Origin: Salegentibacter tibetensis
GTDB taxonomy: Bacteria; Bacteroidota; Bacteroidia; Flavobacteriales; Flavobacteriaceae
DNA: 64,000 nucleotides
Assembly: GCF_020164485.1 (NCBI RefSeq)
Contig: NZ_JAIQZA010000006.1
Location: 95,509-159,508 of the forward strand
Direction: 5' to 3'
Shown here: piece by piece, positions 54,340 through 63,435 of the stretch
Layout of the letters: every line of letters begins with the position of its first letter
Position numbering within the stretch: the first letter of the stretch is position 1
Translations under genes and position numbers: made by a program
Notes under the pieces: model-generated
The model's input: the letters and a program-made list of their open reading frames with translations, nothing else
Told to the model about the DNA's origin: nothing
Databases searched by the model: none

Positions 54340-55335
54340 ATGTTACAGTTAAATACAAAAGATAAAACAAGGTCAATTGTAGTTTCGATATGTATATTAT
54401 TTTCAATTAGTCTTTTCGCGCAAAGCGAAAACACTTCTGAAAAAAGTACCATAGTGATGACACAATCAGATTTGAAATCTTTTTTAAGTACTATAGCAGA
54501 TGCAAGACGCGCAAAACTTAATGAAAGGGAAAGTGAACAACAGAAAAAGTATTTGACCGAGCTTAGGTTGAAATACCAGGATCGTTCAGATATACGCACA
54601 GGTGCATATGATAATGCATCCTATCAGCAAATTTTAAAAGATTTACGTTATCTAAACGAAAGAATCAATGATTTAAGCGCTAATAATACGCTATTGCCTT
54701 CTAGAAGTAGAGATAATTCTACCATTCTCTTGCCTGGCAATGCAATCCCCAATGCTTTAAATCAGCCAAATGAGCGTAGCACAACAACTATTATCCCATC
54801 GAACAACAAAACAATTAAAGACTTAGAGGAAAGAATTGATTCTTTAAAAAATGTTGAATTGAATAAAGCAGATTACACCAAAGAAAATTCTTTTGCAGAT
54901 AGCCTGAGTATTATGAAAGGAAATCTTGATGATGTGAGACGACAGATGAATAGTTTGGAATCAAAAATCATAGCGGCCAATAAATTAACCAAAACAGAAG
55001 ATACCGGGGAAGATAAGACCTATTTTAAACAACAAGTATACTTCGACAATAATTCAGTAACCCTGAAAGACGAATTTTACCCATACATTCAAGACCTGAC
55101 CCAGATTTTAATTAAATATCCCGAGGCTAAGGTCTTACTTGAGGGTTGGGCAAGTCCGGTAGGAAGAGTCAATTATAATAAAGAACTGTCTATGCGTAGG
55201 GCAGAAGCTGTCGAACAAGCTTTTATAAATAATAGAATAGATAAGACCCGTATCATTACCTCCTTTAGAGGCGAAGACAAAACCTCTTCAGAACAGTTTG
55301 CACGACGTGTAGATATGTCTATAATTGTGAGGTAA
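54340..55335 (+). CDS. OmpA-family protein with C-terminal peptidoglycan-binding domain
   Basis: 331 aa. Signal peptide about 1-28 (SLFAQS). A helical/coiled region about 35-215, with Ser/Asn-rich linkers. OmpA-like domain about 225-331: QVYFDNNSVTLKDEFYPYIQ, VLLEGWASPVGRVNYNKELS (replacing the usual GHTDxxG), MRRAEAVEQAF and FARRVDMSIIV. The GWAS version of the loop is a known variant, so binding to peptidoglycan is likely but altered. Four bp after the multi-barrel gene; I infer a joint envelope complex. Confidence 0.8.
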   Translation: MLQLNTKDKTRSIVVSICILFSISLFAQSENTSEKSTIVMTQSDLKSFLSTIADARRAKLNERESEQQKKYLTELRLKYQDRSDIRTGAYDNASYQQILKDLRYLNERINDLSANNTLLPSRSRDNSTILLPGNAIPNALNQPNERSTTTIIPSNNKTIKDLEERIDSLKNVELNKADYTKENSFADSLSIMKGNLDDVRRQMNSLESKIIAANKLTKTEDTGEDKTYFKQQVYFDNNSVTLKDEFYPYIQDLTQILIKYPEAKVLLEGWASPVGRVNYNKELSMRRAEAVEQAFINNRIDKTRIITSFRGEDKTSSEQFARRVDMSIIVR

Positions 55336-55872
55336 ATTTTGAAAGTTCCCTAGTTTTAAAAGGATCTATTATGGAACGCTAATTATTGAAAAACCGTTGG
55401 GAAGTTTTTTTAAAAAAAGAACAAAGCCAGTAAGACTATTTTCTTAATTAGAAATTGTTACCAATTTTCATTTAAAGATTTATTCCTTAAACAGTTTACT
55501 AATCGCAAAATTAGTCAGGTAAAAATTCATTTCCTGTTAAGTTTTGTACTTCTGCATTTTCGATTCCTGATTATAGGTTTATCTTTCATTTCTTCCTATT
55601 ACTCTTGAGACAGACTTAAGTGATAGTTTTTTATCAAGACTGTTGTGTATAAATTTTTTTCTTTTTTGATTATTATTACATTATGCATTCTTAACACTTT
55701 TAGGATACAGCCTTTATTTTTTTCTTGTTTAAATTATTTGGCTTGTCACCATAAAGTCCTAAAGCTTTCACATAATTTTAACATTTATAGTAAAACCGCT
55801 CCTTCTATATCACCGTATATCTCTGTGTTGACCAATAATGGTCTTCATAAATATTAATTCAAACCAATCCTT
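55336..55872. other. 537-bp AT-rich gap
   Basis: No supported gene. A 70-codon frame at 55645-55857 has a hydrophobic start but no family features and poor codon pattern, so I leave it out. No hairpin with T-run was noticed after the OmpA gene. Probably contains the promoter of the DUF4331 genes; a TTG near 55828 lies 17 bp before TAAATATT, a poor -7 match. Confidence 0.35.
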
Positions 55873-56550
55873 ATGAAAAAGATTAAAATTTTTGCGTGTT
55901 TAGGTCTAATATTGGCTGCGTCAATTTTTATTGCCGCCGATCACATTGACGCACCGGGTGTAGCAGGATCTTCTGCAGACATCGCCGATTTCTATGCTTT
56001 TGAACCAACAACAGGTTCAGACAACACAGTTTTTATTGTAAATGTACAGTCTAATGTTTTGCCAGATTTAACTTATGGTGAATTCGACGAAGATGTACTG
56101 ATAGAGATTAACATAGATCTGGATGGTGACCTGGTAGAAGATCAGGTTATTCAAGCGATTCCAAGAGATGGAATTATGTATTTCTTCGGGCCATTTAGTC
56201 CATCATCAACAGGTCTTAATAGCGAAGTAGCAACTGGAAATGCTTTAGGATCTGTAGAGATTTCTTCTACAACCGCTATCACAACTACTACAGATAATGG
56301 AGTTTCATTATTTGCAGGACCAAGACAAGATGCTTTCTATTTCGACTTTATTCGATTTAATGAAGTGATTGCTCCATCACCCTCAGACAACTCAGGGTTT
56401 AATGTCCCAGGAACAGATACTTTTGATGGTGCCAACACACTATCTATCGCTTTAGAAGTGCCAAACGAGTTATTAGGAACCCCAACTGCTCAAAATGTAA
56501 TTGGTGTACCTGTATATAAAACCTGGGTAACTACAAACAGGAAACAATAA
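55873..56550 (+). CDS. DUF4331-family exported protein (N-terminal half)
   Basis: 225 aa, signal peptide about 1-22. The mature start ADHIDAPGVAGSSADIADFYAF (read in two pieces) is the DUF4331 opening motif (SSHREAP...DxTDxYAF in other members), with Asp/His residues that could bind metal. The rest follows the family up to VPNELLGTP and the KTWVTTNRK segment, where other members continue into a second half. Here the chain stops and the second half is a separate gene 26 bp further on. Function unknown. Confidence 0.82.
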   Translation: MKKIKIFACLGLILAASIFIAADHIDAPGVAGSSADIADFYAFEPTTGSDNTVFIVNVQSNVLPDLTYGEFDEDVLIEINIDLDGDLVEDQVIQAIPRDGIMYFFGPFSPSSTGLNSEVATGNALGSVEISSTTAITTTTDNGVSLFAGPRQDAFYFDFIRFNEVIAPSPSDNSGFNVPGTDTFDGANTLSIALEVPNELLGTPTAQNVIGVPVYKTWVTTNRKQ

Positions 56551-56576
56551 TATAACAATCTTAAAAACATAGAATT

Positions 56577-57275
56577 ATGAAATTATATAGTACAAAATTT
56601 TTATTCGCGGCATTGTGTACCAGCTTCCTGGTAATTGGATGTAGTAATGACGATGATAATATGGATATGAATCCAAACCCACCTATGGCAGAAGTAGATT
56701 TCAGCGGTTCTTTTAGTCAGGTAGACCATATGGGTAGACCAGGAATTAATACAGTTTTAAGCGGAAGTGCTGACATAAAGAACATGCACAACGTAACAAT
56801 CCCTTCTATGATGGGAGCAAGTTTTCAAGCAGATTTTGAAGCACAATTAGAAGGCATGCATGATGCGTATGCTATAGCATTAGGGCTTACAGCGGAAGAT
56901 GTAGATTACCAGCCAAACATTTTGGGAGATATTCTTAATGGTCCAGAACCAACCTCAGAAAGTAATCCTAATCCAGTATCGGCTACTGTTTTAACAACGG
57001 TATTAGCCAACGATGTATTAGAGGTTGCACCAAACGCGCCAACTATTTATTTTGATGCCGGAGCCGGAGCACCAACTTTCGATGGAGCAATAGGTTTTAC
57101 AGGGAGAAGACTTCAGGATGATGTGATAGATATTTCACTTATTTTATTATTTGGAGGGGAAACCGGAGCCAGGTTTAATGGTGAGGACGGACTTCCACAA
57201 TTAGTTACAGATGGGGTATCTCTTACTGCAGATAATATCTCTGCCAGCTTCCCTTATATAGGAGCGCCAGAATAA
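56577..57275 (+). CDS. DUF4331-related lipoprotein (C-terminal half)
   Basis: 232 aa. Lipobox FLVIGC with Cys22, then an Asp/Asn-rich linker (SNDDDNMDMNPNPP). VDHMGRPGINTVL matches the V.RMGRPxxNTVL block that opens the second half of single-chain DUF4331 proteins. The end has FDGAIGFTGRRLQDDVIDIS. So the pair 55873/56577 looks like one family divided between a soluble exported and a lipid-anchored chain. Terminator follows at 57294. Confidence 0.8.
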   Translation: MKLYSTKFLFAALCTSFLVIGCSNDDDNMDMNPNPPMAEVDFSGSFSQVDHMGRPGINTVLSGSADIKNMHNVTIPSMMGASFQADFEAQLEGMHDAYAIALGLTAEDVDYQPNILGDILNGPEPTSESNPNPVSATVLTTVLANDVLEVAPNAPTIYFDAGAGAPTFDGAIGFTGRRLQDDVIDISLILLFGGETGARFNGEDGLPQLVTDGVSLTADNISASFPYIGAPE

Positions 57276-57293
57276 ATTTTATTTTAACCTTTT

Positions 57294-57324
57294 AAAAAGC
57301 CCTTTAAAAAAGGGCTTTTTTTTT
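57294..57324 (+). terminator. terminator after the DUF4331 pair
   Basis: AAAAGCCCTTT and AAAGGGCTTTTTTTT form a tight stem with a 3-4 nt loop and a long T-run, 19 bp after the lipoprotein stop. It sits between the pair and the TPR gene, so that gene depends on read-through or on its own promoter. Confidence 0.9.
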
Positions 57325-57341
57325 AACCAACAGTATCAACC

Positions 57342-58631
57342 ATGAAAATCAATTTTCTTCTAATACTAAGTTTTTTACTAATAATAAGCTGTAAAGAATC
57401 GACTTCTGAGCAAGAAAGCCAGATTACAAATTCTGAAGATTATGACAACTATTTAGCTATTCAAAAAGCACGCACCACATCTCCTTATTTCGAGCTTTGG
57501 AATTCAAAAATAACAGCAGATAGTATTGAATTGCCAAGTTTTACAGCCGTAGCTGGGCAATATAATATGTTTTTCGAATCTACCGGGAATATAGCTTTCC
57601 TTAAAAAAGCAGAACAATCACTGGAAAAGGCCGTAGAAGTTGCCAATATGGATAAAGAAAAATATTACAGGTCTTTAGCAAGAAATTATATTTCTCAGCA
57701 TAGATTTAAAGAGGCTTTAGTTTATGCCGATTCCGCTGCTCAATTATCTACAAGCATACCTGCAACACAACATTTACTTTTTGATGTTCATATGGAATTG
57801 GGAAATTATACCAAAGCAGACAGCATTCAAAAGCTTTTTGCAGACCCACAGGATTTCGATTATATCATTAGAGCTGCTAAATGGAATGACTACAAAGGAA
57901 AATTGGATAAGACTATTATGTTTATGGAAAAAGCCAAGGAAAAGGCAGAAGCTGGCAAAAATAGATTGAAACTTTTATGGGTATATTCCAATATAGCAGA
58001 TTATTATGGCCATGACGGAAGAATTCAGGACAGTTACGAGCACTATTTAAAGACTTTGGAAATAGATAGTTCCAATGCCTATGCTAAAAAGGGAATTGCC
58101 TGGATAGCGTATTCAAAAGACAAAAATAGTGTCGAAGCACAACGTATACTTGATTCTGTGCTAACAGCTCATGTATCTCCAGATTATTATTTGTTAAAAG
58201 CTGAAATTGCCGAATTTCAAAATGATGAAAAAGCTAAAAAAGATGCGATGGATTCCTTTTGGAAATTAGCAAATAATCCCGCTTACGGAAATATGTATAA
58301 CACGCATAAAATAGAGGTGTTGGCAGAAGATCCTTCAACTAGAAAAGAAGCCCTGGCTTTGGCTGAACAAGAAATTAAGAACAGAGCAACACCAGAGACC
58401 TACCAGGTACTTGCCCTGGCTAATTTAGTAAATGGCAATAACGAAAAAGCTTTGGCTATAATTAATGATCATGTGGCTGATAAAACCTTTGAGCCTACAG
58501 CTCTGTTTACTATGGCTAAAATTTACAAAGCGAACTTGATGCCAGATAAGGTTGAAGATTTAAAGGAAGAATTGTTAGAAGCTGGCTATGAAATGGGGCC
58601 TGTAAAATTAAGAGAGATTCATTCCCTTTAG
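57342..58631 (+). CDS. TPR-repeat lipoprotein
   Basis: 429 aa. Lipobox LLIISC with Cys17. Helical pairs of tetratricopeptide type through about 80-390 (for example YRSLARNYISQHRFKEALVY, LLFDVHMELGNYTKADSIQK, LLWVYSNIADYYGHDGRIQD, NAYAKKGIAWIAYSKD). A protein-interaction scaffold facing the periplasm or surface. Only 17 bp after the DUF4331 terminator; presumably part of the same functional group. An IS256 remnant begins 85 bp downstream. Confidence 0.82.
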   Translation: MKINFLLILSFLLIISCKESTSEQESQITNSEDYDNYLAIQKARTTSPYFELWNSKITADSIELPSFTAVAGQYNMFFESTGNIAFLKKAEQSLEKAVEVANMDKEKYYRSLARNYISQHRFKEALVYADSAAQLSTSIPATQHLLFDVHMELGNYTKADSIQKLFADPQDFDYIIRAAKWNDYKGKLDKTIMFMEKAKEKAEAGKNRLKLLWVYSNIADYYGHDGRIQDSYEHYLKTLEIDSSNAYAKKGIAWIAYSKDKNSVEAQRILDSVLTAHVSPDYYLLKAEIAEFQNDEKAKKDAMDSFWKLANNPAYGNMYNTHKIEVLAEDPSTRKEALALAEQEIKNRATPETYQVLALANLVNGNNEKALAIINDHVADKTFEPTALFTMAKIYKANLMPDKVEDLKEELLEAGYEMGPVKLREIHSL

Positions 58632-58658
58632 GTTCAGGAGATTGATTTGTAATAGAGT

Positions 58659-58695
58659 AGGGCGATAGGGGTTGTTTTGTACGCTCTATCGCCCT
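58659..58695 (+). terminator. hairpin after the TPR lipoprotein gene
   Basis: AGGGCGATAG (58659-58668) pairs with CTATCGCCCT (58686-58695), 10 bp, loop 17 nt. It is followed by AATTAATT rather than a T-run, so it is a modest terminator; it might also belong to the edge of the inserted element. Confidence 0.5.
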
Positions 58696-58755
58696 AATTA
58701 ATTGTGACACTACCCGCAAGTGTTTAAAGTTAAAATAACAGGGGGTAGGACTTTT

Positions 58756-59649
58756 TTAAAGTCTAACCCTTTTTTCATAGATAGCAAGGAACTGATTTAA
58801 GATAATACTCCAGATCCTGATAGGCATTGACCACTTTTTAGTTGCTTCCAATGTAGCCAAGTATACAGATTTCATTGCTGCCTCATCTGTAGGGAAAGAC
58901 AATTTATTTTTGGTATACTTCCTGATTTTCCCATTGAGGTTCTCGAAAAGATTAGTGGTATAAATGATTTTTTTTATTTCAACTCAAAGAATACGGTAAG
59001 GTCTTCCCAGTTGTCCTCCAGCTCTTAATGGCATAAGAATACTTACTTTTTCCATAGTCCTGAAAAATCATCCAGGGCAGCTTTGGCAGCTTGCTGGTTA
59101 GGTGCATTGTAAATATGCTTCATATCTGCTGTAAAGGCTCTTTTGTCCTTCTATGCACGTACCTGCAGGCGTTGCGTATTTGATGCACCACACAGATTTG
59201 GATTTTGTATTGAGGAAACACGTTCCTGATGGTATCGGTAGACCCGTTTAGGTTGTCGGTGGCCGTGATAAGGTCCGGGATTTTATATAGGTAAGGACAT
59301 TCATCCAAAAGGCTTCAGATTCCTTTTTGTCCAGCCAAAGCCCCAATACTTCTTTCTTTCCATCCCTGCGAAGCCCGACTGCTATGTATATTGTTTTGTT
59401 GATCAGCTTGGGGATCTCCTGTACCTTGAAGACGATACCATCCATCTATACAATTAGATAAACGGGTTCTAATGGATGATTCTGCCAGGCCACGATATCC
59501 TCGGTGATCTTTTCGGTAATCCTGGATAAGGTGGAAGTGGAAACTTCAAAATTATAAACTTCCCTGATCTGTTCTTCGATATCGCTATTGCTCATTCCGT
59601 TATTGAACTGCTTTAAAAATTCATCGCTAAATAAATCTTCTTTTTTCAC
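58756..59649 (-). pseudogene. IS256-family (mutator-type) transposase, frameshifted and internally deleted
   Basis: Starts GTG at 59649 with KKEDLFSDEFLKQF, then jumps straight to NNGMSNSDIEEQIREVY. From memory of full-length relatives, roughly 80-100 residues are missing between these blocks. It continues LEPVYLIV, next frame MDGIVFKV (first catalytic Asp), then TATDNLNGSTD (second Asp), QICVVHQIRNACRYV, and in another frame [20 protein letters not shown] (catalytic Glu) to YEKRVRL and TAA at 58756. Several frameshifts lie between 58970 and 59310, so it cannot make an active transposase. Confidence 0.88.
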
Positions 59650-59675
59650 ACTGTGTAAACTTTAAAATTGGACAA

Positions 59676-59709
59676 AAAAATAACAGGGGTCGCGACCCCT
59701 GTTATTTTT
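59676..59709. repeat. perfect 34-bp palindrome at the IS256 remnant end
   Basis: AAAAATAACAGGGGTCG followed by its exact inverse, centre between 59692 and 59693. An outer, imperfect pair CTGTGTAAA (59651-59659) / TTTACACAG (59713-59721) extends it to about 70 bp. It looks like two head-to-head copies of the element's end. It could act as a strong transcription terminator on either strand. Confidence 0.85.
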
Positions 59710-59863
59710 CTATTTACACAGTTTATGAGATAGTCCTTTGATTTTAAAAATTATTTCAGGCTATGATTTAGTTCTTAAAAGTTAACTATTAGATTTCTTT
59801 ACATAAACTTTCCACTCCTTTATAATTTCTTCTTTTGCTTCTATCTTTTAGAAAATAAAATTG

Positions 59864-62092
59864 TTAAAATGTAACACTTACTTTCCCTCTAATATAAAAT
59901 GGAATGCCTGGAGTAAAATGTATTTCTTCGAAGGCATTCGATTCATTGAATAAACGGCTTTCAGTTGCGAATTGGGTTTCATTCCATTCGGTATTTAGCA
60001 GATTCTCTACAATGACTCCAAAAGACCAATTCTTCCGATTGTAATTAATATTCAAGTCGGTAACAAAATAGCCTTCTGCCACAATAGAGTTATCTTCATT
60101 AGCAGGCCTGTCATCTACAAAGCGATAAGTTAGTCCGCCGGAATAATTCCCTAAGCCATTTACGACAATTCCACCAGATGAAGTAAGGTCGGGTGCTAAT
60201 GGAATAAAATCTTGCCCGTTAGGTTGCTCTGTGCTTCTGGCATATGTATAGTTGATGTCGCTATACAAATATAACCAATCCCATGCCTGGTAGCGTGCCC
60301 CCAATTCTAAACCCAGTCGGTTGGTTTTCCCACTTGGTTCAACGATTCCTGCATCCCCTACATACACAAATTCCTGTTCCAGAAACAAGCTCCAGAGGCT
60401 TGCATTTAGGGCTAACTTATCTATCGGTTTAATAATTGTCCCTAAATCCACTCCGTAAGCCGCAGGAAGTATGGACTTTCCATTATTGGCAACTACAACT
60501 CTGGCATCATTAGAGTGAAACCCGATTCCCGATTTAAGGAAAAGCTGCCAACTTCTATTTACCGAGTAGATAGTATTCAACTTCGGACTAAATGCAAATT
60601 TTGATTCACTTTGATTATCGTACGTGTTGCTTAGCTTGTTCAAATAATCGAATTTAAAATGATCCAGTCTAAGTGCCGGGTTGAGGGTCCATTTTCCCAT
60701 TTTAAATTGGGTGTTTAAAAAAGCATATGTATTTACTTCATCTACATCCCCTAATGAAATTTGATCTAGCGTCGTTTCGCGGTTTAGTGTACTTGATAAC
60801 TCTACATCATCTACATCATCATAGCGAAACCCGATCCCGGAAGCATATTTGAATTCAATGTCGCTTCCTAAATCAATATTCTTTCTTTCAAAAACACTTT
60901 CTGCACCAACTATTACACGATTTTCTTTTTGTCGTATTTGGTCACCATTTACAGGATCTTCCAGAAAAAAGGTGAAGTTGGAATAGAGTTCGAAATTATA
61001 TTGAGATATAAAAGCCTTTGATTTTACCATGCTATTTTCGTCAATCTTTTTTTTGTGGTTAAAAAGAAGATTGGATCTGCTTGTTTTTCCCCCTTCTGTA
61101 TCGTCAATTGCTCCAAATCTTCCAATTAAACCCCGGTCAATGGCACGCTGTGGTACCTGTCCCGAAGCATCCCATTTACTTTGGAAATGTGAGGCGGTAA
61201 CTGTTAATTCCTGATTTCCCCTTAAATTGTAATTATATCTCCCCATAATATTTATACGGTTGAAATTTTGAGGAGAATCAAATGGGCCATCAGATAGGGA
61301 TAATTCAGAGGCTATATAAGCATTATTGTTATCGGATTCCAGGAGATTGAACATACCTACAAGCCTTTTGCTATTGAATTGCCCTGCTTCCAGGGAGATC
61401 TGATTTTTATTTAAAGTTTTCTTTAGTTGAAGGTCAATATAACCTGCGGTATTAAAATTTCCTTTATCTGAATAATAGGGGCCTTTCCCAAAATCGAGAT
61501 TTTCAATGGTTTCAGGGATTACAAAATGTAAATCTGCATAACCTTGTCCGTGGGCATGTGAAACCATATTTACAGGCATTCCGTCTACACTTATAGCCAC
61601 ATCGGTTCCATGGTCTACATCAAAACCACGCAGAAATATCTGTTCTGCTTTTCCACCACCCGCATGCTGGCCAATGATCAAACCTGGCACTTTTCGGAGT
61701 ATTTCCTGTGATGATTTTACAGGATCGATTTGTGTGTCTACACCTACTAATTGGCTAAGGGCATTTACTTCAGAAACTAAAACTATTTGTTCCAGAGATA
61801 TACTCGACTCTTCCATCTCTGTTACTAATTTTTTGTTCAAATTATCAGGAGAGATTATTAAAAGCTTGGTTTTATATCCCAGACTTGAAAAATAGATTGA
61901 ATCTTCTGCTGATGTTTTAGGTAAAGTAAAGGAACCAGTGGCATCAGTTCGGCTATATTTTCCCGTAACCTTATTAAAGACACCTACATATTCCAAAGGT
62001 TGATTACTTGAATTAATTACAGTGCCTTCCAGATTCTGGGCAAGAATAGCAGTTGTAAAAAGCATTAAAAATGCTGTTATATAATATTTCAT
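59864..62092 (-). CDS. TonB-dependent outer-membrane receptor
   Basis: 742 aa. Signal peptide 1-18 (AILAQ); carboxypeptidase-regulatory-like domain about 20-100 (LEGTVINSSNQPLEYVGVFN); plug about 115-225 with QEILRKVPGLIIGQHAGGG, IFLRGFDVDHGTDVAISVDG and MVSHAHGQGYADLHFVIPET; then a 22-strand barrel ending GIPFYIRGKVSVTF with terminal Phe. The plug His/Asp cluster (DVDHGTD, SHAHGQGYADLH) is typical of a Bacteroidota receptor group that I associate with metal uptake. Not of SusC type. Downstream of a His-rich protein gene on the same strand. No obvious regulator site. Confidence 0.9.
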   Translation of the reverse strand: MKYYITAFLMLFTTAILAQNLEGTVINSSNQPLEYVGVFNKVTGKYSRTDATGSFTLPKTSAEDSIYFSSLGYKTKLLIISPDNLNKKLVTEMEESSISLEQIVLVSEVNALSQLVGVDTQIDPVKSSQEILRKVPGLIIGQHAGGGKAEQIFLRGFDVDHGTDVAISVDGMPVNMVSHAHGQGYADLHFVIPETIENLDFGKGPYYSDKGNFNTAGYIDLQLKKTLNKNQISLEAGQFNSKRLVGMFNLLESDNNNAYIASELSLSDGPFDSPQNFNRINIMGRYNYNLRGNQELTVTASHFQSKWDASGQVPQRAIDRGLIGRFGAIDDTEGGKTSRSNLLFNHKKKIDENSMVKSKAFISQYNFELYSNFTFFLEDPVNGDQIRQKENRVIVGAESVFERKNIDLGSDIEFKYASGIGFRYDDVDDVELSSTLNRETTLDQISLGDVDEVNTYAFLNTQFKMGKWTLNPALRLDHFKFDYLNKLSNTYDNQSESKFAFSPKLNTIYSVNRSWQLFLKSGIGFHSNDARVVVANNGKSILPAAYGVDLGTIIKPIDKLALNASLWSLFLEQEFVYVGDAGIVEPSGKTNRLGLELGARYQAWDWLYLYSDINYTYARSTEQPNGQDFIPLAPDLTSSGGIVVNGLGNYSGGLTYRFVDDRPANEDNSIVAEGYFVTDLNINYNRKNWSFGVIVENLLNTEWNETQFATESRLFNESNAFEEIHFTPGIPFYIRGKVSVTF

Positions 62093-62281
62093 GTATAGAA
62101 ATTTCTTGGGTTGGTAGTTTCCCTTTTAAGAGAAGCTGAAATATTTTTTTTGAAATTTGAACATATCAATGGATATCCAAGTTTGATTTACGCTTAGAAA
62201 AACCTACATACAGACATAAGTAAGTCAAATGAATCTCAAATTCATCAGCCCTATATTTCTGTCTAAATAAAATGATATGTC

Positions 62282-62776
62282 TTACATAAGATTGCTCTGG
62301 GGAGGTGGGATCGTAATATCTGGTTCATGGTCTTCTGCGAAGGAAAAGTAATCCCAAATTTTTTTGTCTTTGTAGACTAAGACCGATTGGGGTAAATTTA
62401 TATTATGAGAGAGAATATGTTTATCTATTTTATTCTCAAAAATTTGTTTTTCCTTATTATCTTTTGAAGAATCATAATTTAAAATCGAATTGAAGAAGGA
62501 AATTACCCCGTGTGTGTGATCATCGATTTCTTCTTTATTATGATGATCCTCGGCCTCTACTAAATGATTCAAAGCTAAAAAATTATGATCATCTGTATGA
62601 TGGTGTTTCTCTTCATTAGATTTTTCAGCATGATGATCTTCAATAACAAATTGATGTGATATTTTATGAAGAAGAATGTTGAATTCTGAATATAATGGAG
62701 AAAATAGATATAATAAGGACATTACAACCAGCAGGTTGCGAATAAAAAATGATTGTTTGAAATGCGCTGTCCTCAA
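62282..62776 (-). CDS. His-rich membrane-anchored or exported protein
   Basis: 164 aa. Hydrophobic segment about 13-30 acts as signal or anchor. It has several His/Asp/Glu clusters: IEDHHAEKSNEEKHHHTDDH, VEAEDHHNKEEIDDHTHG, and FAEDHEPDITIPPP at the end. This is the composition of periplasmic metal-binding peptides that accompany metal transporters in Bacteroidota. The open frame starts with TTG at 62776; a later ATG (62722) is possible but would cut into the anchor. 189 bp upstream of the TonB receptor gene on the same strand. Zn, Ni, Co or Cu cannot be told apart here. Confidence 0.72.
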   Translation of the reverse strand: MRTAHFKQSFFIRNLLVVMSLLYLFSPLYSEFNILLHKISHQFVIEDHHAEKSNEEKHHHTDDHNFLALNHLVEAEDHHNKEEIDDHTHGVISFFNSILNYDSSKDNKEKQIFENKIDKHILSHNINLPQSVLVYKDKKIWDYFSFAEDHEPDITIPPPQSNLM

Positions 62777-63435
62777 GTATTATTTAGAATTAGATAAAAT
62801 TTAGTATTTAAGAATATCTACGTAATAAATGCCCAAGAGGTTTTTGGGATGCTGAAAATAATAGCAGAATGCATGTATTTTCCTGCTCAATATTATCATT
62901 TAGGCAGCTTAATGGTATGAGAACAATTTTTTCGTAGTTTCTTTGTCAAGCTTCTTAAACAACTAGCTTAGATATTGATTAATTACGTCTTAGCTGCAAA
63001 TCTTTCTTAATTTGATTGCGGAAGTAATTAAACATGATCCAGGAAAACTAACAGGTCTATTACATTAATTGTATAGTTTTATTACAGATCGAAACATTTA
63101 TATTGTGATATGTTCTGGACCGTTATAAACTATGTTCGACTTAAAAACATCGAGCATATTTAAGATCTAAGTAGTAAATTCGTGCCTTTTTGTACGGAGG
63201 TTTTTTGGTTGGGAAGTGCATAGGAATTGACGGACAGGCTTTTGAGATATTGGGATAAATTTAGAAGCACTTAATTTCCTAACATCCGTGCTGGGAAAGC
63301 AATGGATTAAACCGACATTCCCAAAATATTATTTATTAAATACCCGGGCCTTTTGTCTAATTTCAAGAGAACTATTTTTGGCTTTAAAGTCAGAGAAACT
63401 TAGGGAATTTTTCACTCTTGTGTTGGCTGAACCAC
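62777..63435. other. 659-bp gap, no gene supported
   Basis: AT-rich, no frame with family features. A minus-strand stretch (about 63330-63430) is open for about 36 codons (ANTRVKNSLSFSDFKAKNSS, ends VFNK) without a start codon; it could be a remnant. Promoters of the His-rich/TonB genes should lie at its left part. No tRNA, hairpin terminator or repeat seen. Confidence 0.35.

Larger units (their letters stand above)
58718..59723 (-). mobile_element. internally deleted IS256-family element
   Basis: Both ends read inward as AAATAACAGGGG preceded by a TGTNTAAA-like stretch: left plus strand from about 58718, right minus strand from about 59723. These are my best guess at imperfect terminal inverted repeats. 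Between them lies a broken IS256-type transposase. At about 1.0 kb it is shorter than the usual 1.3 kb of the family. Insertion between the TPR lipoprotein and the TonB receptor genes. No flanking target duplication could be fixed by eye. Confidence 0.65.

Noticed and set aside
55645..55857. 70-codon plus-strand frame with a hydrophobic start
   Set aside because: No recognisable homology, irregular Cys/His/Tyr content, and it sits in a very AT-rich gap where such frames arise by chance.
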